A stretch of DNA of 64,000 nt, taken from assembly GCF_964340395.1 (NCBI RefSeq), contig NC_135559.1, positions 5,876,001 through 5,940,000 on the forward strand. The letters are read 5' to 3'. The stretch's first letter is position 1. Every line of letters starts with the position of its first letter. Source of the DNA: Glandiceps talaboti (Eukaryota > Hemichordata > Enteropneusta > Spengelidae). A model generated the notes under the pieces. It searched no databases. It saw nothing but the letters and a program-made list of their open reading frames with translations, and was not told the origin of the DNA. The translations under genes were made by a program, and so were the position numbers. Shown one piece after another: positions 13,001 to 22,728 of this stretch.

Positions 13001-14236
13001 ACAACTGGTCACCACCTGCACAGTCTAATGAAACAGCCAATGGTTATTTCTTGGAACGCTCTCACAGTGCCAGATTGACGTTAGCCAAAGCCTGTGAACT
13101 CTGTCCAGATGAGGTGAGTTGCCAGGTAGACCCTTGTCAAACTTAGTCAAGATAACATATTTCATTGAACGATTCATTTTAAATTTGCAATAATGTGGTG
13201 CCACATATCTCATGGTTTATTATTCCTTCAGTTGAATAATAATATAAGTAGTTCTTTCTATGAATGAAGCTAATTCAGAAAAAACTACAGTGAAAAAATG
13301 TTCTAATCTGAACTTGCCTCATTTCAAAGTGTGTCACTGCTCACTAGACTAGTCGAGGCTTTTGCATCCATAGAGATTTCATTTGATGAATGACATATGT
13401 GAGATTTGATGTGATGTCATATATTTACCAGGAGCCTGAAGATGTTGATGTACCTGAAGACCAAGATGGTTCCCCTCAAGATGAGAGTGTAACTCATTAT
13501 CAACAAACACCTCAACATACACAACATATACACCATGTGACAGCACAGAATAACCAGCAAAGGATAACACCACAGGTAAGTATAGATGTAACTCAATACC
13601 AACAATGAACTATTGTTATTGCATATGGTAGATTACATAAGTGGATGATAGCGGTGCCTTGGTTATGTAGATATAATCACCCTGTAATCAAGATAGTGTA
13701 AATACTGAATGAAGGTGAATGTGTAGCCGTTTTAGGAAAACTGTCATTCAGAGTGAGTGTGAGTGTAATTTACATCAATGTCTATTGATAGCTTATTATG
13801 TATCAACATATTACAATAATAGGGTTAGTGTATGTCTATCTTAGTTTGCCTATAGCTTGATTTCCATAGTAGTACATCAACAATAGTTTTAGTTTGTATC
13901 TATCTTAGTTTGCCTATAGCTTGATTTCCATAATAGTACATCAGTAAGTTTTAGCTTGTGTCTATCTTAGTTTGTCGATAGCTTGATTTTCACAGTAGTA
14001 ACATTTTGTGTTTTCTTCTCACCAACTACCAGAACAACCAAACTCTGCAGAACAACCAGCATCCCCATAGTTACTCTCAACAACATGTTACAAATTTACA
14101 CAAACAGAACAATACAATAAACAATGCTATAAACAACCAATCTAGACAACCAGTGCAGTCACCAGACACACCAGAACGTGAAGCCACAGAAGATACAGCA
14201 GACACTACGCAAGGACAACAGACCAACAAGGAATAA
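478..14236 (+). CDS. USP9X: USP9X/fat-facets ubiquitin-specific protease, C-terminal 22 exons (5' partial)
   Basis: Deubiquitinase that removes ubiquitin from substrates. About 1042 codons are in the window, against about 2570 in the human protein. Exons: 478-599, 1056-1157, 1943-2115, 2709-2882, 3053-3194, 3464-3549, 4151-4242, 4740-4884, 5349-5492, 5869-5972, 6522-6712, 6971-7062, 7262-7403, 7995-8076, 8483-8631, 9373-9543, 10779-10931, 11566-11734, 12527-12729, 12967-13113, 13432-13575, 14033-14236. All junctions are GT-AG and keep one frame. The USP Cys box ([10 protein letters not shown]) has its catalytic Cys codon at 573-575. The His box (SGGHYYSY) has its His codon at 4859-4861, and the FDD acid follows at 5386-5391. 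Two CxxC pairs (CKDC, CDKC) form the zinc ribbon of the USP fold. Beyond the catalytic domain the long helical region and tail ([38 protein letters not shown]) follow the vertebrate protein closely. The last two exons are Gln/Asn/His-rich and diverged. The first 1500 or so residues lie upstream of the window. Confidence 0.97.
2473..2559. repeat. (CAGA)n-(CA)n compound microsatellite
   Basis: Seven or so CAGA units run directly into about 30 CA units, in the intron between USP9X exons 3 and 4. Long apparent frames here are only the dinucleotide repeat. Confidence 0.97.
6410..6442. repeat. poly-C tract (33 C) in USP9X intron
   Basis: 33 consecutive C between exons 10 and 11, about 80 bases before the exon 11 acceptor. 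On the minus strand this is a G-run able to form quadruplex structure, and its length is probably not assembled exactly. Confidence 0.95.
7441..7515. repeat. (CTGT)n microsatellite
   Basis: About 18 TCTG units, starting some 35 bases after the exon 13 donor of USP9X. Confidence 0.97.
8608..8985 (+). repeat. Tandem copies of the USP9X exon 15 end with its splice donor
   Basis: The sequence spanning the last 24 bases of exon 15 and the start of the next intron (GCTAATCTTGGGGTCA...GGTAAGA) recurs at 8748 and 8863, with flanking text such as CTCAGCCTGGCTTT and CCCACGGTTTGTA also repeated. The second copy keeps a good donor (GAG|GTAAGA near 8769). The third has lost it (AGATGAGG). Copies are about 114-140 bases apart and diverged, so the duplication is old. 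Confidence 0.85.
9704..10069. repeat. (TATG)n/(TG)n microsatellite block
   Basis: About 365 bases of TATG units interrupted by TG runs, in the intron between USP9X exons 16 and 17. It creates several long open frames (MYVCMYVC on plus, THTYIHTY on minus) that are artefacts. Confidence 0.98.
10931..11050 (+). repeat. Tandem duplication at the USP9X exon 17 donor edge
   Basis: The start of the intron (AGTATAAACACCT...TAATATTAAAAACCTTGG) is repeated about 57 bases later with few changes, and a shorter third copy (AAGTATAAACTTGGG) follows. Only the first copy carries the functional AGG|GTGAG donor. Confidence 0.8.
11258..11620 (+). repeat. Three decayed copies of the USP9X exon 18 acceptor edge
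   Basis: The text around the exon 18 start (TAGTTGGGAGAA...TCA, then AGTACTGAGTGAACTATT) occurs at about 11262, 11370 and 11475 before the true exon at 11566. The spacing is about 105 bases, with an intervening block TCTGTTTTCTTACA(C/T)CCTA. The upstream copies carry stop codons or lost reading frame soon after the pseudo-acceptor (for example FMSID-stop). The true copy is preceded by TACAG and reads [11 protein letters not shown]. Confidence 0.88.
12052..12141. repeat. Perfect 21-bp inverted repeat in USP9X intron (hairpin or MITE remnant)
   Basis: Arms at 12052-12072 and 12121-12141 are exact reverse complements (TTAGTAATGAAATTTCTACTC begins the left arm), separated by 48 bases. It lies in the intron between exons 18 and 19. 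It could be a small foldback element, or it could fold as a precursor-like hairpin in the pre-mRNA. Confidence 0.85.
13800..14005 (+). repeat. About 70-bp tandem repeat in the last USP9X intron
   Basis: Three to four units with the core TATCTTAGTTTGCCTATAGC followed by TTGATTTCCATA-TAGTACATC. It ends about 30 bases before the acceptor of the last coding exon at 14033. Confidence 0.85.
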
Positions 14237-15344
14237 AAACTAACAGTATTGAGCCAAGCTGGAAATAACTCAACTTTTCCCAGTTCCCGCTGTTGAAAAA
14301 TGAAAGACTAAACGCCGGGAAAAAATGCTACTAGCCTGTGCTATTCTTACATGCAGTTCTCCTATAGATGTGTTAAATTACCCTACTGATTTCTGATGCC
14401 TGTGACGGATTTGGAAACTTATATCTACGTTGTTATTACAAATCAAGACAAAAATATGATGACTTAACACCTGAAATACAGGACTGTACAAAATGTAATT
14501 CATCCTCGTTGTCTCTTTGCTGTCGTTATGTTTCCGATGATATGGATCAAAAGAAAGGGAAGACTTTGAAAGTGATTTTGAGCTGAGCTGATTCTCTAGA
14601 AGCTGAAGTCTGCTTAGAGAGAGAGAGATAAGGATGTGTGCCTATACTACAGCTAAGCTTTGTAAATACTTGTGCTATATTCATGTCTGATGTTCAAATC
14701 ATGTGTTTGTCCCCAGGAAGTGACGTTAATGTGAAATTGTCCACCCAGTCTGTTCATCAACCCAGTTGATTCGTGTAGGGAAACGTTTCCAACGCCAGAT
14801 GTTGAAATGTTGCCAATATGTAGATATCAAATTACGGCAAGTTTTTTTCAACTTCTTATTTATATCATTATTTGTACTGAGATGGAAGTCTTTATATACT
14901 GCAAAGCTGTACGACATCAATCCCGCCCGGTTCAGCTACCTAAGTTTACACATCAATTTGTGCAAGTCAGCCAAATTTAAAGAGTTTTCAGCTTAAAAAC
15001 ACACTTTTTATATAAACTGAAGGTCAAGAGTTGTCTGGGTTTTTTTTTGTCAGATTTCATGGTCACTCAGTAGACAGGATGAACTAGTTAGACTTCTAGC
15101 CCACAGAAAACTTCTAGTCAGGGGCACAGAAGGTTGGCCTTAGCATTTGCAAACACACTCATATAAGAAAGTAAATACAAAGTCCAAACCACTGCTAACA
15201 GATCAGCTAGTGATACTGGCAATAGATACCTTAGAGTTAGTCAGCATCTCTTAGTATTTTGTTGCTTAGCAGTGACATGTACACCTTTCCAAAAAAAACT
15301 ACCCCAATCAGTAGTGAAGTACAGTGATGTTACTTCTGTCACTG

Positions 15345-15800
15345 TTTGAGGGCGCTGTTCATTGTAACTGATGGAGTACAGTGATGTCAGTTGTCTCTCT
15401 GTTAGAGAGCACTGTTGATTGTAACTGACTTTTCTAGCTCCAGCTCAGTTTGTCAGAGAAATGAGCCCCTTATGCTTGATGGCACTGTTTATTTGGAAGA
15501 TGTCATTTTACATTATAAGGAAGCTTATAACTTGTAAGATGTCACCTAAATCTTGAGATTTCTTTATTTGAAGGATGTCACCTATTTCTTAGGACACTGT
15601 TATTGGAAAGCTGCCGCCTCTGTTCTATAACTGGACACTGTTTATTTGTAAGATGTCACCTACTTCACAAGGGCTCTTTTTTATCACAGAGATTTCACCT
15701 TTTTCTTTGGTCACTTTGTTGGAAAACTTTCCCTACATGTTGACAGAGGGCGCTGTTTACATGTTGACATAGGGCACTGTTTGTTGGAAAGGTGTTTTGC
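15345..15800 (+). repeat. Degenerate repeat in the USP9X 3' UTR
   Basis: Loosely repeated phrases GGGCGCTGTT / GGACACTGTTTATTTG, GAAGATGTCACCTA and TGTTGGAAA recur about every 55-80 bases. The last part repeats GTTTACATGTTGACA(T/G)AGGGC(G/A)CTGTTT closely. The units are too diverged for an exact count. Confidence 0.65.
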
Positions 15801-16226
15801 GAACACAAACTTCTGTATTGCACATTTGGTTTAGATATGCAAGTATGATTTACAGTACTAAGCAAGTGAAATGTAATTTTTGTGTGCGATCTTAACACCA
15901 AACAACTAGATTAGAGGTGCTACTGCTGTTAGTATACAAGTATGGGTTTTTTTATGCATTTTTACACTTGGATTTTATTTTTCAGCAAAACTGTTATATG
16001 TCCTGTTTATAGTCTGTACATTTGTTGATATTTTATAGTCCGTATCATTGCAACATCAGGCGAAGTGTAAGTGCTCATATGCAATTTGTATTTTTTTCTT
16101 CTGTTGGTTGTTATTAGCAACAAGCCACTAGCGTATGATCCAACTGTACCGTCAGTTAGTCACAAAGTACAAAATCATGGGCGAGAGTGTGTATCGCAAC
16201 AAATATTGTAAAGTTAAAGACAATGT

Positions 16227-16232
16227 AATAAA
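16227..16232 (+). terminator. Poly(A) signal AATAAA, likely USP9X 3' end
   Basis: AATAAA followed within 5-30 bases by a T-rich then TG-rich stretch (GTTTTTTTTTGTGTC, GTGTTGC), the usual arrangement of a cleavage site. It lies about 2 kb after the stop codon. Confidence 0.6.
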
Positions 16233-18155
16233 AGTTTTTTTTTGTGTCTCGCGTGTTGCTCGTACTTTCCATTCTGTCTGTGTTGTCTGTAGAATTTTAC
16301 TAATCGGTAGTCAGTAGTTACTATGACAATGTCACTTTGCTGAACTAATGAAATGATGTAGTAAACAAAACACCTTTCCAAGACAAAGTGCCCCAATATA
16401 CATCATTTTCCAGTTACACACCTTGTAGTCATTTTCGATAGAAATGTGATGAGAAAGAGAAACGGGGGCTAAATCCAATGGCGCAGTGGTCAACAAAATG
16501 TGGCTAGAACAAAATTGCCCATACTGAAGTAAAGTTAGTAGGATTTCTTGACTGTTTGAGAATACCACCAAATTTTGATGGGATATGCTTGAAAATGCTG
16601 AGTTTTTCTAAGGGGGGGGGGGGGGGGCATTGTACCATACTATCATAGCTGTCACTTCTGGTGCAAAAGCTGGCTCTGAACAGCACTCCTAGTGGCATAA
16701 TTATACAATCTTTTGTTTATGGTAACTGGAATATGGTGTATTGATCAGTTGTCATTTGTGTCAACTTTTTGAAATCTGCTTTGAGGATGCCTCACCTCTC
16801 CCTAAACATGTTGATTTATACATAAAACATGTATTCTATGTAAGTTCATAAATTTAACTTCATTTTGCACCAAGAAATACTGATAGCTCACCGAAGCTTT
16901 TGCCAGGTACCACCACGGCTTCGTCAGTGTTTTCTGAAGTCACGATGCATGCATGACTGTAGACAAATTACCCCAAGTTTATTAGAAGTTGGTAACATTC
17001 CCATCACGGTTCATCTGGGTTAGTTTCTGAATTTCTTCCTTAACTGCCCCTGACACCTGAGAAGTAACAGTGTAGCAACATATCATGTCTTGCACTCTAC
17101 AGTATTGTCATATCAGCTCAGTTCAAAATCTTTCCAAGTTCATATGATGTCCATGTCCTGTGATTGCAAAATATCTTTGTTCTTTGTGTAGAAAATCTTT
17201 TTGTATATGGTAGATCTTGGCAGAAAGAAAGTATTCCTTTATGCAATTCTTACCATGAACTCTACCATGAAATGTTGACGGCTGTACATAATCTGCTTTA
17301 TTAACATGTAATAACAAGAGTACAAAATCATTTGATAAAAACATTTTCATCCTATGTAAGCAAGTAAACACCGTCTGCTTCAGTGTCAAAGGTCATGTGA
17401 CTGCCTCAATGTCAAAGGTCACATGCATATTTAAGGGAGGGGGTGACAAACCTACAAATTATTTACATATTTGGGGTGTTACAGGCTTGTGATCATGATG
17501 CTTTGCAGTTTACATGTGAAACAGAATATTGAATGCAAGTTACATTTGTATCCAAAAGGGTAGAGCTGTCTCTAAGGTTATTGTACATTTTCCAAAGCGA
17601 CAACTTAGGAATGAAACAATGCGTATGCAGTGTATAAATCCTGTAGTAGTAGTAGTATTAGTACATTGTATTGTACTGTAAGACTTTCTCAATGAAATGT
17701 ACAGTAGATAATGTTGTACACATAGTAGTTGGTAGAATCCTAGAATCTTGTATGTAGTAACTTTGACAGGACAAATAACTGTTCTGGATTTTTTTTTATA
17801 AGATTGACAGCAGAACTCTGTTGATGTCTGTATGTGTTCCCTGCTATGTTGTAATTGTGTAATTCACCCACAGGCTTGTATGTGTAGTTGGTACAAAACA
17901 TATAGCCATGAAAATTTTCCAGAAAAAAAAAAGAAATAAAAAAAATTGCTCAACTTAAAAAGTCGATGCAGAAGTTAATTGAAGAGCATGTGTTTTTGAT
18001 TTCCACTCTGCAAGGATTGTGATGAAGTTATGGACATCCATTTAAGGTATTCTATTATTTGTTATCCACATCAATCGTATGTTAAAGTTAGGAGAACTTC
18101 TGATCTAAGAATGGCATTGCATCATTTCCATGGTGATGGGATGGATGTGAATGCT

Positions 18156-18169
18156 GTTTCCATGGTAAC
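18156..18169. promoter_or_regulatory. X-box (RFX-type) motif
   Basis: GTTTCCATGGTAAC matches the palindromic RFX X-box pattern (GTYNCC-AT-GGNAAC). RFX proteins regulate ciliary genes in animals. No adjacent promoter or gene start is evident, so function is unproven. Confidence 0.4.
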
Positions 18170-18261
18170 AAGATGAAAATGACCATTGGCAATCTTTGTT
18201 TACACAGTGTTTGACATGACATGGATTTACGTTACGTAATTGAAGCTACTCTCGTTGCAAA

Positions 18262-18367
18262 CATCCAGTAAGACTAAGATACGTCATGTAGTTCTGCCCT
18301 CACCGGCACCGAGGAGGTAGACCGATGTGTGAGGGCGCCCCATAACGGCTTACCTTACAGACTAACA
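18262..18367 (+). repeat. Dispersed repeat family, copy 1
   Basis: Contains AGATACGTCATGTAGTTC, TGCCCTCACCGGC and GGGCGCCCCATAACGGC. The first half recurs inverted at about 21370-21412 and the second half in direct orientation at about 43905-43966, so this is the most complete of three copies. No transposase or tRNA-like promoter was seen, so the class is unknown. Confidence 0.7.
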
Positions 18368-19370
18368 TCCAGTGGAACCCACTCACACGGTTTCTCAATG
18401 TAAATGATGATATGGCAGGATGAACTAACAATGGTAGTAGATGAATGGCTAGTATCAGATGTGATTTGTAATATAAAGCAATGTGTGAGTGTTGTGACTC
18501 CTGTAATAACTGTTTACAACAAGTAACACCCGCAGTAAAGCACTTTTTCTATGTGCTGCACCCATATCAAGTGTAAAAGTTTCAATTGGTTTATTTACAA
18601 GCCTAGCATGAATCCTTTCTAATGTGGTCAATTAGGAAATGAAACAGTCTACTTTTATAGTCGATATGGATGCTATAAACATTTGTGGTACATACAGAAA
18701 AACAATTTACGTTGGTATGTATATTGTGCAGTGATGCAAAGCTTTGCTTAGAAAGGTGTGTTTGAGGGAGAGAGAGAAAAGGAGTAACGTGTATCATCCA
18801 TAGAAAATAAATTTATAATAATTATCAGTACCACATATACTACCTGTGTCTCTTTATCTCAAGTCACTTGAATCAACACAAGGTTTAATCCAATTATACC
18901 CTCTATATAGTATCAATATATACTAGTATATTCACATGGTAAAGTATGAAAATTTGCAACTTGTTACAGTAAGTGTTTGAAAACTATAATATACATTGCT
19001 TTCAAAACTCCTGAAAAGTTCTTAAAACGCAATCCTCTTAATTATATTGTGAAAATACTTTTAAAAGGAGGCAAGTCATTTACCCTTCTGGAGAACGAGA
19101 GGTAAATTTGTTAGCTGTCATAAAATTTGCATATGTATGAGACGATATTTACGTCACAAAAGGAGAACACGAAGTCAATGATTCCACTTGCCCATGTGTA
19201 CATGTACTACCTGTATAATATGTAATGGATGCTGTCTTGCCAAAGTAGGTAGGCTTTCAGGTGTGATTTGTCATATATAATGTGTCATGTGACCGTTATA
19301 TTTGTTCAGTGGTCGCCTGATATGTAAGTCTGGAGGAAGTGTTTGTTTGTTTGTTTGTTTTTTTTGTTTG

Positions 19371-19376
19371 TTTATT
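19371..19376 (-). terminator. Poly(A) signal of sialyltransferase gene A (candidate)
   Basis: TTTATT on the plus strand reads AATAAA on the minus strand, about 265 bases after the stop codon of the gene ending at 19642. It is the nearest canonical signal. Confidence 0.5.
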
Positions 19377-19641
19377 GACAAACATGATGTGCCCCGTCGA
19401 GCTTCTATCGCCATGTAGGCTACACTAAGCTCATATCCATCCAAAGTTCCGACTGCCAAGTTCTATTTAGATTATATACATGATGCCTGAGTTCACTAGG
19501 GGAAAAGTCCTTCGTAAATCGAGTAAATTTCTGCACAGAAACAGAGTTTTGTTTGAGCGTCCCAAATTACTGGCAAGGTTTTCGTAGCGTGGGACCCCAG
19601 GAGTGTGTCTGTTTGTGAACCGAACTACTCCTGAACTCTCA

Positions 19642-22600
19642 TCAGTCACACACCAATGTCCTATATCCAGGCAGTGTTATACGCCCACGTTTGTCAATGT
19701 CTTCTTCATGGCCAATATTTGCTCGTCGAATGACTTCTTTCTCGTACTCCACAGGATGCCAGGTGCCTCGAGAACAAACATTAGTATTACCGGTGTCATA
19801 GTAACGACATAGTAACTGTGATTTACTTGGTATGATATAACCATACACATCTACAGTGTCACATAGAGACTGCATCAAGGAAATTCCTGTAAAGTGAAAG
19901 ATAAATCAAACGTTATAAAGCATGATACAGTGTCAAGCAGTCCAACTTAGTGAAGCACACATGACCTTACTATCTGTCATGATCAGTCCCCAGGGGGAGG
20001 GGAGGGAGGCGGGAGACTTATTATATACTCAGACCACTGTAGAAAAAAAATTCTATAGTCGTTTGAGGTATTATATATGGAGTACCCTACTACCTCGGGT
20101 TTGATGGCCCATTCGTTTTCAGATAGGCTGTTACGAATTACCATTGACCAAAAGGTGAAAGTTGTATTGGAAGATATTTCTACACACGTACAGCATTTTA
20201 AAGTTCATGAAATCGTACGCCCTCGCTGCTAATGTGGTTACCGTGCTGTTCGTAGTTCTACTTACATGATTGTAATTATCTAACACTTTGATCATGTGTT
20301 AAAACTGTGAGTCCTAGATTTAACCAACCACCCCGTACCCCACAATATAACTTCTGGTTTTACCAGTAGTATGTCAAAGTATTCTCTATTGTATTACACC
20401 CGGATAAAAATGAAATTTCGGACTGCTATAGTTTAGTAATGAATCAACTTGTAAATGTAGATAGAAATTAGGCCATTTTGACTGCAAACAGAATACAGCG
20501 CCCTCAATCTAACCGGGGTATCATCACCTCACAGTACTTTTTCTTAAGCTTTGTCCCTTGGTATTCTGTAGAAGTGTAAATCAGGGATGTTTTTCATATT
20601 GTTCAGACATCGAGGAAAGCAGCAGTGCTCTTTGATTATCCAAGTAACCTATACCATGTATACCCCCAAGGTACACACAGACAGGAAGTAGAGCGCCACC
20701 ATGGCAAAGTTTGGAAAGGCCTAAGTTCACATTCGTACCTACCTATAATCCCAGAACTAGGCATCGTCTTGCGTAGAGTCACATTTAATGTATTTTCTTG
20801 TATAATATCCCACGTTCTCCATATACCGTTAGGATCAATGATATACAACAACTCCCATGGATTGGTTTGCCTCCATGTAAAATAATTTTCGAAAAACTCT
20901 TTGCAATCTTTATAGAGTGTGTAGAACTGTTGAAAGAGGAAAAGAGTTTGAACATGCAAGTATCAATAATTTAGACACACAATCAGTAGGAAGGAACAAC
21001 TGTCATGACAAACCCCCATCTGTTGTATGGTGACACACGTAACTTATTTAGGAATGTATACACATACAGATAATAATCGTACTTTTGGTCAAATTGAATG
21101 TATAATCATAACGAACATACACCAAGAGGTACTTTGATACGATGCCCAATCTCTGCAAAAAAGCATACGACCTGGGGGGGGGGGGGCTCTCCTTCCTTTA
21201 ATGCATATTTGCAAATTCATATGCACTTTATAAATATAAGTAGACATTTACTATTAACGAAGACTAGCGTCTGCCAGTTCTGAGCAAATATTTCTACCAA
21301 CTCTTCTCCTTTTCGTGTATATCATCACCTTCTTTGAATCTTAGACTTAGTAATAAGTTGGGAGAGTTTAGGCCGGTGAGGGCGGAACGACACGACGTAT
21401 CTGACAGTATCTTACATATTAAACGAATATTACTAGTACATTTTTAGTATTAATCTTTTTTTTTTTGGTAAATTTATTTTAGAAGTATTCTTTGTACTTA
21501 CCCTGTAGAGATTCCCATTGTATGGTCCGGATTTCCATATTGCTAATGTCACGTTTCGAAAAATGTCAAGTTTTTTGAAACCAAATCGTTCATCAGAGAA
21601 CACCTTTGTGTTGATTAGTCGTACGGTGGTTTTCGTTCCTACATCTTCCTCAAATCCCTGAGTGGGAGCGTCGTTAAATCGTAGCACAGCATCGTGTGAA
21701 TCTGAAAACAAATAAGTAAACAAATATAGAAATATGTATATTCGTAAATGAACAGAAAGGTAAACTGAAAAAGAATTCGTCGTTGTGGGCGCTCCGCTCA
21801 AGCTGTGGCTGACAACATTGGCAGCATGAGTTGAGCGCCCGCAACAACGAAGCTTTCTGGCTAAATAGAATGAATGAGTTGACATTGTAAATTCACTCAC
21901 GTTTTCTTGTAGCTTGTAGAAGTGTTTGAGTTATTGATTTTTGTATTCGTGTGAAAGAAAGACTTTAAAAATTCTGTTTCGCGTACAATCATTAAAATTC
22001 AGCGATTACACACAACATGAGTCAATATGATACATACCTATTTCTTTTCCAAGTTTTGACCCGTTCAGGAACGCCGCACTAGCGACAACCGCACATCGTT
22101 TCAACTTCGTACCGTAAAGATCAAATATCGACGGATCTGGAAAGTTATGACTCACACCCATCTCCTTAAAAGGGGACGTACTCTGCTTTAAGACATCGTA
22201 GGGGGCTCTCTTCTTCAAATCACACAAAATCTCACGACCATTTCGATTCCGAATTTGTCCAGTGAAATTGACACCATACGGGTTACCTAATGTCATTAAA
22301 AAATAATTATTATATTTACTGTCATATCGTTTTATAAACCCTTTTAAATCGTCCTCCTGGTTACTTTCAGAGTTCGGATTTTCTAGCAAAGTTGCGTTTT
22401 CTCTTGTTCTCGTTGTATAGTTCCTAAAAGCGTAAACTAAATTTTCTATCGCCTCCTGGATTTCAGGATCTCCGAGATCAACTTCTCCAGCTTGAATGTC
22501 GTCCACCCATTCCTCGGAATGATATCGCTCCAAAATATCTTTGACGTGTAACATCAATATCCTTTTCTGTTCACTCAATTTTTTGCACTGTACGGCACTG

Positions 22601-22728
22601 TCGTCACGTGACAACAAGATGACGTATAGAGGCAATAAAGTAAACATAACCAGAACAACGCACAGGAATCGCATATGGAGGTTGACCGTTGGGGGCGACT
22701 CATCACGTCTTCTATAACGGAACCCCAT
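19642..22728 (-). CDS. ST6Gal-like beta-galactoside alpha-2,6-sialyltransferase, paralogue A (439 aa)
   Basis: Predicted type II Golgi enzyme that transfers sialic acid from CMP-sialic acid to galactose on glycans. Exons on the minus strand: 22728-22038, 21701-21502, 20926-20743, 19886-19642. Intron phases are 1, 0, 1 and all junctions are GT-AG. The start is the first Met, in front of a short basic segment (GFRYRRRDE) and a membrane anchor at residues 20-40. The stem follows, with Asn glycosylation sites (NYT, NAT). Sialylmotif L begins at about residue 212 (CAVVASAAFLNGS) and continues across the first intron (DSHDAVLRFNDAP). GPYNGNLYR ends exon 2. Sialylmotif S (PSSGIIG, then LCDTVDVYGY) is split by the third intron. 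Motif III is the RYYD segment, and motif VS is HPVEYE with the HxxxxE spacing. The protein ends at GYRTLVCD, close to the usual ST6Gal C-terminus. Length falls near human ST6GAL1 (406). I cannot tell ST6GAL1 from ST6GAL2 orthology; it probably predates that split. Confidence 0.95.
21370..21412 (-). repeat. Dispersed repeat family, copy 2 (inverted fragment)
   Basis: GGCCGGTGAGGGCGGAAC followed by GACACGACGTATCT is the reverse complement, with a few changes, of the first part of the copy at 18262. It lies in intron 2 of sialyltransferase A. Confidence 0.65.

Larger units (their letters stand above)
14237..16250 (+). other. USP9X: USP9X 3' untranslated region (inferred)
   Basis: Non-coding sequence following the TAA stop and leading to a well-formed poly(A) signal. 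Contents include a short (GA) run near 14620 and a degenerate repeat at 15345-15800. No second gene is visible. A longer UTR using later A-rich signals (near 17935) cannot be excluded. Confidence 0.6.
16251..19370. other. Intergenic region between USP9X and the sialyltransferases
   Basis: No supported gene. It holds a G-run at 16612-16627, a 25-bp direct repeat containing TCAAAGGTCA near 17382 and 17407, an RFX-type X-box at 18156, and a dispersed-repeat copy near 18260. All open frames are short and without family resemblance. Confidence 0.6.

Noticed and set aside
21433-21900. 155-codon ORF on the minus strand as an independent gene
   Set aside because: Its middle is exon 2 of sialyltransferase A; the ends are intron sequence beyond the splice sites.
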